Shown here: in pieces, positions 34,064 through 42,560 of the stretch
How the letters are laid out: every line of letters starts with the position of its first letter
Numbering within the stretch: position 1 is the first letter of the stretch
Origin: an uncultured Prevotella sp.
GTDB lineage: Bacteria; Bacteroidota; Bacteroidia; Bacteroidales; Bacteroidaceae
Direction: 5' to 3'
Assembly: GCA_946403845.1 (NCBI GenBank)
Contig: CAMJBL010000006.1
Location: 1-64,000, forward strand
DNA: 64,000 nucleotides
The notes under the pieces: model-generated
Database searches by the model: none
The model's input: the letters and a program-made list of their open reading frames with translations, nothing else
Told to the model about the DNA's origin: nothing
Program-made: the position numbers and the translations under genes

Positions 34064-35830
34064 TTAATACTTCGAGGATGATTTGTATACAGGATTCTGT
34101 ACGAGACTGGTATTGATTTCCACCTCATCCTGATTAATCGGCATATAGAGATAGCGCTCGTCACGCATCTTTGCCTTCATAGCAGTAGGCACGGCATACT
34201 TACGCAGCGCCAGGTCAAAGAACAAATCACTATTGGTGACATAGCCCTGTGTCAGTTTCTTCGTCAGGTCGGCCTTTGTCTCTGTGTGACGGTAGTTGTA
34301 GCGCATCAGGTCGAACCAGCGTTTGCCCTCAAAGCACAACTCACGTGCACGCTCGGCCAATACCAAGTCCTCCATTTTGTCTCTGTAGACGGAATACTTC
34401 ATGGCGTAAGAACCTTTGTTGGCATCAGACAAAGCACGATCGTTAACGAACTTACAGATGGCAAAGGCCTCCTCATTGCGGGTATCACCTTCGGCCTTAC
34501 CACCCAAATTATAGAGTTGCACCAGCGCCTCAGCCTTCATCAGCATCACATCGGTCAAACGATACAGGATCCAATTCTGATAAACCGTTGAACGGGTATC
34601 GCGCTTGCTGTCGGCACTATTATTGATTCCTGCTGATGTGGTAGCCACGAACTTACGGACACCGAACTGCTCGGTATTGGTACTGGTAGCATCGTAGACA
34701 TACTCATATAGACGTTGATCCACGCTATTTGCCCAGACGCCATTACCGGTAGCATCTACCTTTCCGTAAATCGGCGCTGCCTTCAGATAGCCATAGCCAT
34801 TGCTGCTGGCATTGTTATAACGGAAGTACATCTGGTCAAGGCCGGTATTGGTGGCATTAGAGTTACGGAACTGCAACTCGAAGATGCTCTCATCAGCATT
34901 CTGGCCCGTCTGACCAAAGATGTCAGCATACATATTATTATAATCGGAGAGATAGTAGTCTTTCTCCACTTCATCGGCGCCATAACGGCGACGACGAGGG
35001 TTCTGCTCATAGGCCTCCTTCTTGGCTGCAATTACCTTATCGCAGTATTCCACGCAGGCCTCATAGTCGCTCGCATCACGATTGACAGAACCGCGCCAGA
35101 GGTAGATATCAGCCAGAATGGCATTGATACCGTCCTGATTCAGGTAGCCCTTGTCACGCCAGTCACCGTAGGTAGAACCTGAGATGGCATACTTAGAAGC
35201 CTCCTGCAGGTCGTTGATACACATGGTGAGAACAGAGTCTGGATTTGCCTGCGGCGCATTCAGATCGTCACTACTGTTCAGGTATGCGCCAGGTGTCACA
35301 GGAATGTCATGGAACACCTTTGTGAGATAGAAATAGCAGAACGAGCGCAAAGCTAACATCTGTGCCTTGTTGGCATCATAGTCACCCCGTGTATAGTCAG
35401 GGTCCACGGCAATCACGCTCTCAGCCTTCTCAAGAACCAGGTTGCAGTAGTTGATGGCCGAGTAGAAGGGATACCAGGAGGTAAACGCATTCTCTGTCTC
35501 GATATTGCAAGAATAGATCTGCGCCAATGCTGTCTTGTAGGTAGCAGAGGAAGGCAGCGTGGAGGTTACCACGAGTTCGTCGGAACGGAAGTCACCCCAG
35601 ATGATCATATTGCGGATAGCAGAAGCGTCACGCAACTGGGCGTAAGCCGTTGCTACGACGGCATCCACTTCGCTTTTCTTCTGCCAATAGTCGTCATCGA
35701 CAGTCTTGTTGTCGGGCAAGATCACAGTATCGACACAGCCAATCAAGAGGTAAGAGGTTAGAAGTAAGAGGTAAGAGCATACCCCATTCATCATCCTCAC
35801 CCGATTTTTATTATTTGTCTTCGTATTCAT
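34064..35830 (-). CDS. SusD/RagB-like outer-membrane lipoprotein (first pair)
   Basis: 588 residues. Lipobox cysteine in LLIGCVDTV. SusD features: EVDAVVATAYAQLRDASA, YCNLVLEKAESV, ALRSFCYFYLTKVFHDIPV, ILADIYLWRG, and a C-terminal LVLAERARELCFEGKRWFDLMRY followed by YLYMPINQDEVEIN. Pairs with the 1151-residue SusC upstream. Leader core SYLLLLTSYLL comes from five heptamers; the N-terminus MNTKTNNKNRVRMM matches the fasciclin gene downstream. Confidence 0.94.
   Translation of the reverse strand: MNTKTNNKNRVRMMNGVCSYLLLLTSYLLIGCVDTVILPDNKTVDDDYWQKKSEVDAVVATAYAQLRDASAIRNMIIWGDFRSDELVVTSTLPSSATYKTALAQIYSCNIETENAFTSWYPFYSAINYCNLVLEKAESVIAVDPDYTRGDYDANKAQMLALRSFCYFYLTKVFHDIPVTPGAYLNSSDDLNAPQANPDSVLTMCINDLQEASKYAISGSTYGDWRDKGYLNQDGINAILADIYLWRGSVNRDASDYEACVEYCDKVIAAKKEAYEQNPRRRRYGADEVEKDYYLSDYNNMYADIFGQTGQNADESIFELQFRNSNATNTGLDQMYFRYNNASSNGYGYLKAAPIYGKVDATGNGVWANSVDQRLYEYVYDATSTNTEQFGVRKFVATTSAGINNSADSKRDTRSTVYQNWILYRLTDVMLMKAEALVQLYNLGGKAEGDTRNEEAFAICKFVNDRALSDANKGSYAMKYSVYRDKMEDLVLAERARELCFEGKRWFDLMRYNYRHTETKADLTKKLTQGYVTNSDLFFDLALRKYAVPTAMKAKMRDERYLYMPINQDEVEINTSLVQNPVYKSSSKY
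35743..35777 (-). repeat. five translated heptamers in the first SusD leader
   Basis: Coding strand CTCTTAC, CTCTTAC, TTCTAAC, CTCTTAC, CTCTTGA. They give SYLLLLTSYLL in the leader. One unit is degenerate, which changes P to L. Confidence 0.9.
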
Positions 35831-35884
35831 AATTCTCTTTTGTTCTTATGTTCTTATGTCTAAAAAACACTTTTGTTCTTATGT
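35831..35884 (-). repeat. SusC-SusD junction element, copy 1
   Basis: Two TTCTTATG octamers (35843-35858), TCTAAAAAAC spacer, one octamer (35876-35883). Same layout as 26519-26570 and placed identically between a SusC stop and a SusD start. Confidence 0.85.
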
Positions 35885-38800
35885 CTAGAAGCCGAAGTTA
35901 AGGCTGGCTGTGATAGACTTAGATCTCGGTGTGGTGGCCCCATCAGAGGCTGGTGTATAAGTACCGGAAGCGATTTCCGGATCAATACCCGTGTACTTCG
36001 TCCAACAGAAGATGTTGTTCATTGTCACATAAGCCGAGAGCGTATTCAGACCAAGTTTCTTGATTGATTTCTTGGGCACGCTGTAAGAGAGCTGCAGGTT
36101 GTTGAAACGCAGGAACGAGCCGTCCTCCACGAAACGTGAACTAACCTGATAGTTATAGCCCGTGCCATAGAGGGCACGCGGTATCTGTGTCACGTCGCCA
36201 TCCTTACGCCAGCGGTAGGTAACCGAAGAACACTGGTTCTCTGTGCCATACATGCTCTCCAAACCCATACGCGCCGTATTGATGATCTTGTTACCCCAAC
36301 GGAAGTTGAAGCGTGATACCAGTTTCCAGTTACCATACTGCAAGGTAAAACTGAAACCTCCTTGCATCTTAGGCAGAGAATTACCCAGATACTTGATATC
36401 GAGCTCATTGACAGTACCATCGTGATTCACATCCTCATAGATGGCGTCACCACCCTTGAACTCATACTCCGTATCACCATAATAATAAGTAAGGTGCTTG
36501 GGCACACCGGTATTCGTCATAATGACCTTACCCTCTTCATCGGTTGCCACAGGGAAGGTCTTACCATCTGCGAGCTGCTGGTTGATCCATGCCTCGTAGT
36601 TCCAGTCATAAGACTCACCACGGGCCTTCGCCTGTGACTGCAACTGGAGCTGCTTCGTGTTATAGTTGGTAAGGTAGTCGTAAGTGTACTGGAACACGCC
36701 TAAACTCTGGAATCCGTAGATAGAGCAAAGCGGGTCGCCCACCACGACGCGGCTCAGGATGGATCTGGAGCCACGATTACTCCAGCTGGGCTGTGAGTTC
36801 AGGTTGTCCAAGACACGCTGGTCCATCTCCAGCAGTTTGTTGACGTTCTGAGCCAGGTTTACACTGGCTGAGACAGAGAATTTCCCTACTTTGAGGAACC
36901 GGTTCGCATTCACCGACAGCTCCCAACCTTTGTTCTCCATCTCACCCACGTTTCCATAGGAAAGTGTGGTGGAGGTGTTCCATGTGGCTGAGGTCGGAAT
37001 GGGAATACCCTTCATAATGAGGTCTCTGGTATTCTCCTTATAGAGATTCAAATCGAATTCAAACATATCATTGAGAAGACCTAAGTTGAAACCGAGGTTC
37101 AAACCTGTCTTCTTCTGTGGGCGAAGGTCGTCGAGCTTCATTCCACTCATCGTGGTATAGTAGCTGGTGCCATAGCGTCCAGCACGCGAATTGTACTGGT
37201 TGAAATAGTTGTCAACAGCAACGCTGGAGCTACCTGTGATACCCCACGAGCCACGGATACCGAACATAGAGACGACCTTACGCAAGGGTTCAAAGAAAGC
37301 CTCTTCGCTGAGATTGTAGCGCAACGATACTGAAGGCGAGATGAACCAGGGATTCTTTGGACCGAACTTCGAGTTACCGTCAGCTCGCAGCGAGAAGCCT
37401 ACATTATAACGCGACTTATAAGAGAAGTGGGCGTTGTAGACAGCGTTCTGCCAAGCCGACTTGGTCGTAGAAGGCTGGTTATCCATACCGATCAGACTGG
37501 CATCGATCGTAGCCGACTCAATACCGTTGGGGATTGCGTTCTGGCCGATATACTGGTAGGTATTCTTCTGCGTACCTGCCTCGTAGCGTGCCAACATCGT
37601 CAGATTAAAATCTTCATTCTTGAAGGCCGGTGTAAAGATCAGTTCCAGACGGGAACCCATCTTGAACTGATTCGATTCCGTATTCGTGATAAAGTTATAA
37701 TCACTATCGGTATAACTGCCGTTTGAGAGACTTCCCGGCATATAAGTAGGCTTCGAATAAGCATAGATATCAAAATAGACTCGGCCATTAAAGGTCAGAC
37801 GGGTCTGTCCGTTACCTGTACCGAGCAGTTCGTACTTGATATTGAAGTCGGGAACGATACTATAGGTTTTTTCCTTCTGCCAAGAATTGTTGGCGTAGGC
37901 CACAGGGTTACCGATGGCCACGATGTCGGACAGCTGTTCGGAAGTGTAGTTGCCGTCATCAGGTGTCATGCCGCTCACCGTCGGGTTCATCAAGAAGTAC
38001 TCACCTGTATTGTTGCCATACTGGTCGTAGCGGTAGATGCTGGCATTCGGTGCCATTGCCAGAGCCATAGCAAGTAGCGAGTTGTTTGTACTCTTGTTGT
38101 TCTTACTACTACCATAAGTATAGTTCTTCAGGTTGTCGGTATACGTCAACGCGAAGTTGGTAGAGAAACGGATGCGGTCAGACACGTTGTAGTCGAGCAC
38201 CAGACGTGTGGTCAAACGATCCATCTTCTGTTTGATAATGGTTCCCAACTGGTGGCTATAGCTACCCGAGATACGGAAGGTAGCCTTCTGACCACCACCC
38301 GAGATATTGAAGTTAGCCTCATGCTGTTCACCGAACTGCTTGATGGCTTTCACCCAATCGGTGTTCTTGTTCCAATTGTTGGCCTCGGCCCATGACTCAG
38401 CAGGGATATAGTTGATCTCGTTGATGGTCGAAGTGGCTGAACTGCTCTGTGTGGGGTTGTAGAACTCCTCCTTGAGCATCATGGTGTAGTTGTCACCATT
38501 CAGCAGGTCATAGCCGGCAGGCATCCAGGTACCCGTAAACTTATAACCCAGCGTCACCTTTGGTTTTCCACGTGCACCGCGCTTGGTGGTAATCTGAATC
38601 ACACCGTTGGCACCCTGCGATCCCCAGATGGCCGTTGCAGCGGCATCCTTCAACACGGTGATATTGGCAATATCATCCACACTCACAGCGAGCAGCGACG
38701 AGAATGCCTCCTCGTCGATATTCTCCGGATCGAAGTCGGCCTTGTCATATTCAAAGATCTTGTCATCGACCACAATCAGGGGTTCTGCGTTACCACTCAG

Positions 38801-39340
38801 CGTCGACACGCCACGCAGACGCATGGAAGTACCGGCACCGAGGTTACCTGAGTTGCTGACAATATCCAGACCGGCAATCTCACCTTGCAGCGCCTCGTCG
38901 GCTGAGGTGAAGGCCATACCATCCACCTTGTCCATGCTGAAGGTCTGCTGAGAAACGGAAATCTCGCGCTTGTCAATATTCAGACCACCAGAACTGGTGC
39001 GACGACCCTTGACGACCACTTCAGAAACGGTAGTGTTCTCACTCTCCATTTTGATATTGAAGGTGGTCTGGTTGCCAATCGTCACGATTTTGGTCTTATT
39101 GCCTACATACGAGAAAACGAGCTTGTTCTTCGGGTTCTTTATCTCCATAGAGAAGTTACCCATCATATCAGTCTGTGTGGCGCTGACGATACGGTTGTTA
39201 GCGTCGCGCTCCACCACGTTGGCCATCATAATCGGTCCCATGGCATCTTCCACCGTACCTGATATGACCTTACCCTGTGCCCACATCGTCTGAGCGATGA
39301 CAGCAAACAGGAACGTCAATAGGAATTTATATTTCGACAT
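35885..39340 (-). CDS. SusC/RagA-like TonB-dependent receptor (first pair)
   Basis: 1151 residues from the ATG at 39340 (MSKYKFLLTFLFAVIAQTMWAQ, a clear signal peptide). Then a carboxypeptidase-regulatory-like domain (ISGTVEDAMGPIMMANVVE), plug (MRLRGVSTLSGNAEPLIVVDDKI; TVLKDAAATAIWGSQGANGVIQITTKRG) and barrel ending in aromatic ASLNFGF. An in-frame ATG at 39373, directly after an AGGAGG stretch, would add MFIVYSLKFID encoded by the heptamer array. The downstream ATG is preferred because the signal peptide starts there. Transcribed between the first fasciclin gene and SusD. Confidence 0.93.
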   Translation of the reverse strand: MSKYKFLLTFLFAVIAQTMWAQGKVISGTVEDAMGPIMMANVVERDANNRIVSATQTDMMGNFSMEIKNPKNKLVFSYVGNKTKIVTIGNQTTFNIKMESENTTVSEVVVKGRRTSSGGLNIDKREISVSQQTFSMDKVDGMAFTSADEALQGEIAGLDIVSNSGNLGAGTSMRLRGVSTLSGNAEPLIVVDDKIFEYDKADFDPENIDEEAFSSLLAVSVDDIANITVLKDAAATAIWGSQGANGVIQITTKRGARGKPKVTLGYKFTGTWMPAGYDLLNGDNYTMMLKEEFYNPTQSSSATSTINEINYIPAESWAEANNWNKNTDWVKAIKQFGEQHEANFNISGGGQKATFRISGSYSHQLGTIIKQKMDRLTTRLVLDYNVSDRIRFSTNFALTYTDNLKNYTYGSSKNNKSTNNSLLAMALAMAPNASIYRYDQYGNNTGEYFLMNPTVSGMTPDDGNYTSEQLSDIVAIGNPVAYANNSWQKEKTYSIVPDFNIKYELLGTGNGQTRLTFNGRVYFDIYAYSKPTYMPGSLSNGSYTDSDYNFITNTESNQFKMGSRLELIFTPAFKNEDFNLTMLARYEAGTQKNTYQYIGQNAIPNGIESATIDASLIGMDNQPSTTKSAWQNAVYNAHFSYKSRYNVGFSLRADGNSKFGPKNPWFISPSVSLRYNLSEEAFFEPLRKVVSMFGIRGSWGITGSSSVAVDNYFNQYNSRAGRYGTSYYTTMSGMKLDDLRPQKKTGLNLGFNLGLLNDMFEFDLNLYKENTRDLIMKGIPIPTSATWNTSTTLSYGNVGEMENKGWELSVNANRFLKVGKFSVSASVNLAQNVNKLLEMDQRVLDNLNSQPSWSNRGSRSILSRVVVGDPLCSIYGFQSLGVFQYTYDYLTNYNTKQLQLQSQAKARGESYDWNYEAWINQQLADGKTFPVATDEEGKVIMTNTGVPKHLTYYYGDTEYEFKGGDAIYEDVNHDGTVNELDIKYLGNSLPKMQGGFSFTLQYGNWKLVSRFNFRWGNKIINTARMGLESMYGTENQCSSVTYRWRKDGDVTQIPRALYGTGYNYQVSSRFVEDGSFLRFNNLQLSYSVPKKSIKKLGLNTLSAYVTMNNIFCWTKYTGIDPEIASGTYTPASDGATTPRSKSITASLNFGF

Positions 39341-39343
39341 ATC

Positions 39344-39371
39344 TATAAACTTTAAACTATAAACTATAAAC
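39344..39371 (-). repeat. heptamer array, four units, before the first SusC
   Basis: TATAAAC TTTAAAC TATAAAC TATAAAC (NNTAAAC type, as at mreC-mreD) fills most of the 38-nt gap between the fasciclin stop and the SusC start. It is in frame with SusC and could be translated from the ATG at 39373. Confidence 0.85.
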
Positions 39372-39378
39372 ATTCCTC

Positions 39379-42264
39379 CTAATACTGTCGATTGCTGTTG
39401 TAACACAGTGGTGTGTCAATACCATGAACGGTCACGAAGGCAGACGTCTCAATGATATTGTAACGACCATACGTACTGTTTGACTTCTCAGAGGTCGTGA
39501 TGTCACGGGCAATCAGGTTGGCAGTGTTTGAAGAAGCATTGATGGTCACCGCCGTATTGGAGGCATCCTTCACCGTGAGTTTGTTGTCACCGCCAGAGAC
39601 GGTCAGCGTCTGGGCAATACCGAGTGCATTCGAACAGAACGTGGAGTACACAGGCTCTGGTATCGTCAGACCTGTCTCGGGATTATAATTCTTGAAATAA
39701 CGGTCTGCGAAGAGTGAACTGTTCTGCGTATGGTAACGCACGAACTTGGCCATCTTGTCCAACTGCTGCTTGACATAGCTTGCTGCATCGCTCTGACTCT
39801 TGAAGCCATACTCATCAGCAACGCTCTCCCAATTGTTGACAATAGCCATCACCTTCTTCCAGGTAGGCAGGCCCATGGTCTGCTGTGCCTTGACCATCGC
39901 CTCGTATGTCGGTGCATAGATGGTATAGTTATAAGCACTGAGCATACCCCAGTTGTCATTATCGTCAATCACGCGATAGGCCTTCATCTTGGTTTTCTTC
40001 TGGGCCTCGGTTTCGTTCTTGTCGCCAGTAACGATGCCAGCGAAGCTGTAGATCTCCTCATTGTTGAACTGCAAGCAGAAATTGAGGAAATGGTCGTATT
40101 CAGGCGCATTATTGTCGTAGTCGGCATTCTCGTCATAGAACTCCGGACGCGACAAGGTCTCCATCACACTGGTAATCGTAGGCTGGATGGGATAGTCCAG
40201 ACGGTAAACAGTACCATTCTCAATCTTGGCATCGGCACTATTGATGTCGAAGACCTCGGTGATAGTGGACCACTGGGAGGGATCAGACAATTGCAGACCG
40301 CCAGCCACCTTGTTGTCGTCGACGACGACAACACCGCCCTGCTTCGTCTTATAATATCTGTTGCCATAAAGGGCATACTGAGGATTGCCCTGTCCAGTCT
40401 CAGTAGAATCGGCCAGCACGATGGTGCAATAGTCCAGCAAGTCCTTGATCTGACTGTTGAACATACCGGTCTCGATGTTAATATCCTGAGCACCAGCCGT
40501 TTCAACATAGGAACTGAGCTGATTGTAAGGGCCTGACTGATAAATATATCTCTTGACCAGCACGTGGAAAGAACCGTCAGCCTGAGGATCGAAGCGGAAG
40601 CGCAGTCCCTTCAGTCCGTCCTCGTCCTTCACCGAAGTAGGATCGATCACGATGAACTGTGTCTCGTTGTCCGTGGGGACGAAGAGACCGTAACGGGCCT
40701 TCATCGAGAGCAAATAGTAATACATGTCTGCACCGAGCTTCGAGCCGATACCGGCTGTTGTCTGGTGGTCGTTCAGCATCTCACCCATCGTACGCATGTC
40801 CTTATAAACTGACGCAGGACCCAGTACAGAGTTATACAACTTCGGACCGAAGAGCTTATTCATCTTATACACCACACCGTTGTTGGCTATGGTGACATCG
40901 TAGTTGCCATCACTCTTTTTAAGAATGTCGTCTCTGGTGACATTGAGGAATTCGAAGGCATCATTCTGCACCGTCGAGAAGGTGCTGGGCACCGTCTTGG
41001 TGAGATAAGGCTTCATCACGTTATTCAGGATGCTGGCAAAGATCGACGGATCGTTGTTATAGATGGCATCGAGATGCTGGTTCAGCGTAGACGAAGAGAG
41101 CTCAAGTCCGGGAACGCCCAGATTCTTGAGGATATAAGCCGACTCCTTGAGGAAATAATCTTCTACGGCCTTATCATCAGGCGCCAAGAAAGCGGCAATC
41201 TCCGCATCGTCGTCAACAGGCTGACCATTCATCGTAGGATTGTAGTAGTTCCATCCCGGGTCGAAGTCAAGCAGGCGGTTGTCGGCTACTGTCATGCCTC
41301 GAATGGGCTGCGACAGCTTGGCACGCTGCGAGTTCTTGCTCAGATAGCGGATGGCAAACACGGTATCCTGACTGCTGGAGCCCGATGTCTCATTATACTG
41401 TGCCGTCAGCGTCAGGTCGGCTTCCGGGAAACAGTAGTAGTCCAACATACGTGAGATATAACGGGTGTCGCTTCCAGAACGCAGGATCTCAGCCATGTTA
41501 CCGGGATTTACGAGCACCTCGTTAAGCTGGTGGATATAACCGTTCTGACAGACCACATCAGCCTTGATAACCTTACGATCGAAGACATAAGCGTCGCCAT
41601 CCGTATATTCCTGACCGGTAAGCACTTTGAAATCGCTATTGTCTCCAGTCACCGTCATGTTGTTGTTCAACATATATTCGCCTGTCAGATGCACCATCGG
41701 TGCTACCGTGTTGTCGAATACGGCCAACATGGAGTTGCGGCTTCCTGTCTGGAAACGTGAGAAATACTTGTTATTAGCAGGCATGTCCTGGGCACTAAAT
41801 GGTGTCACGGCGTATGAAAGACGCATATTGGTAGCGTGTTTCACCAGCTGACCCTGTAACATGTTACCGGCGCTGTTCTGCTTGTTGGAAAGGGTTCCTA
41901 CGAGGATGGCATTATCGATCATCGTAGAGAACAGCAACTCTGCCTTCTGTGAATGGGTTAGCTGTTCGTAGCTGCTAACACCAAACTTGTTGTTTCCCCC
42001 TGCAAAGAATCTTGCAAAGGCATCATCATTGGCCGGGAAGATCGTCTTACTACCAGTTTTGCTCAGCACCTCCGTATACCCTAAGTCGTCTATCAACTTA
42101 CAGTACGTATCAAACGTACCCTCCAGTTGCGAAGACTGCTGTAGCTCTTTGTAGATACTCTCGCCAAGCCAAGATGGCAATTCTCCCTCCGGCACCAAGT
42201 AGTCCTTCTTACAGGACACAAGGCCTATGCACAATAGGGATGCATACAAAAAGAGTTTTTTCAT
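39379..42264 (-). CDS. large fasciclin-repeat lipoprotein (first gene of operon)
   Basis: 961 residues. Lipobox cysteine in IGLVSCKKDY. Up to four fasciclin-like units can be seen: about 45-255 (KTIFPANDDAFARFF ... NGYIHQLNEVL), about 265-470 (NNGVVYKMNKLFGP), about 475-700 (YGLFVPTDNETQFIV ... ENGTVYRLDYPI) and about 720-880 (YTIYAPTYEAMVKAQ). Such repeats suggest adhesion or ligand display at the cell surface. It carries the operon promoter and precedes the first SusC by 38 nt. Confidence 0.8.
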   Translation of the reverse strand: MKKLFLYASLLCIGLVSCKKDYLVPEGELPSWLGESIYKELQQSSQLEGTFDTYCKLIDDLGYTEVLSKTGSKTIFPANDDAFARFFAGGNNKFGVSSYEQLTHSQKAELLFSTMIDNAILVGTLSNKQNSAGNMLQGQLVKHATNMRLSYAVTPFSAQDMPANNKYFSRFQTGSRNSMLAVFDNTVAPMVHLTGEYMLNNNMTVTGDNSDFKVLTGQEYTDGDAYVFDRKVIKADVVCQNGYIHQLNEVLVNPGNMAEILRSGSDTRYISRMLDYYCFPEADLTLTAQYNETSGSSSQDTVFAIRYLSKNSQRAKLSQPIRGMTVADNRLLDFDPGWNYYNPTMNGQPVDDDAEIAAFLAPDDKAVEDYFLKESAYILKNLGVPGLELSSSTLNQHLDAIYNNDPSIFASILNNVMKPYLTKTVPSTFSTVQNDAFEFLNVTRDDILKKSDGNYDVTIANNGVVYKMNKLFGPKLYNSVLGPASVYKDMRTMGEMLNDHQTTAGIGSKLGADMYYYLLSMKARYGLFVPTDNETQFIVIDPTSVKDEDGLKGLRFRFDPQADGSFHVLVKRYIYQSGPYNQLSSYVETAGAQDINIETGMFNSQIKDLLDYCTIVLADSTETGQGNPQYALYGNRYYKTKQGGVVVVDDNKVAGGLQLSDPSQWSTITEVFDINSADAKIENGTVYRLDYPIQPTITSVMETLSRPEFYDENADYDNNAPEYDHFLNFCLQFNNEEIYSFAGIVTGDKNETEAQKKTKMKAYRVIDDNDNWGMLSAYNYTIYAPTYEAMVKAQQTMGLPTWKKVMAIVNNWESVADEYGFKSQSDAASYVKQQLDKMAKFVRYHTQNSSLFADRYFKNYNPETGLTIPEPVYSTFCSNALGIAQTLTVSGGDNKLTVKDASNTAVTINASSNTANLIARDITTSEKSNSTYGRYNIIETSAFVTVHGIDTPLCYNSNRQY

Positions 42265-42325
42265 AAATGTTAATATTTAGTATTTATTGATTTGTCCAGT
42301 AGTATCCGTCAAGACACCATAATTC

Positions 42326-42365
42326 AAGTTGCAAAATAACTAAAAATTATCGAATCTTGCAACTT
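42326..42365 (-). promoter_or_regulatory. promoter of the fasciclin/SusCD operon within a perfect inverted repeat
   Basis: Minus strand TTGC (42359-42362), about 20 nt spacer, TATTTTGC (42331-42338), close to the -33/-7 consensus. AAGTTGCAA (42326-42334) and TTGCAACTT (42357-42365) form a perfect 9-bp inverted repeat whose arms cover both promoter elements, with centres about 31 bp apart. A regulator bound here would control the operon. The ATG is about 65 nt downstream. Confidence 0.6.
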
Positions 42366-42402
42366 TTTAACTATCTATTTTTTTAAATAGGTGTCATTTC
42401 GC

Positions 42403-42486
42403 CAAATAACTAAGACTTATTGTCAAATAACCAAGACTTATTGTCAAATAACCCACCCTTATTGCAAAATAACCCTGCCTTATTTT
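42403..42486. repeat. four degenerate 21-bp tandem repeats upstream of the fasciclin/SusCD promoter
   Basis: Units CAAATAACTAAGACTTATTG at 42403, 42424, 42445 and about 42465 (last two more diverged, CAAATAACCCACCCTTATTG and CAAAATAACCCTGCCTTATT). A fifth relative, CAAAATAACTAAAAATTAT, overlaps the promoter at 42332. This array, the promoter and the terminator at 42503 account for the 296-nt gene-free gap 42265-42560. Confidence 0.85.
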
Positions 42487-42502
42487 CCGATAAGTGCCAC
42501 TT

Positions 42503-42540
42503 AAAAAACATTCCCCCACAGCAGGGCTGCAGGGGAATGA
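42503..42540 (-). terminator. terminator after the 956-residue secreted protein gene
   Basis: Minus strand CATTCCCCTGCAGC ... GCTGTGGGGGAATG followed by TTTTTT, about 21 nt after the stop codon. Confidence 0.92.
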
Positions 42541-42560
42541 ATATTGCGTAAAAGGGGAAT

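Noticed and set aside
42403-42486. Possible CRISPR array or replication iterons
   Set aside because: Direct 21-bp repeats without spacers; no replication gene or AT-rich unwinding region beside them, and they sit upstream of an operon promoter.
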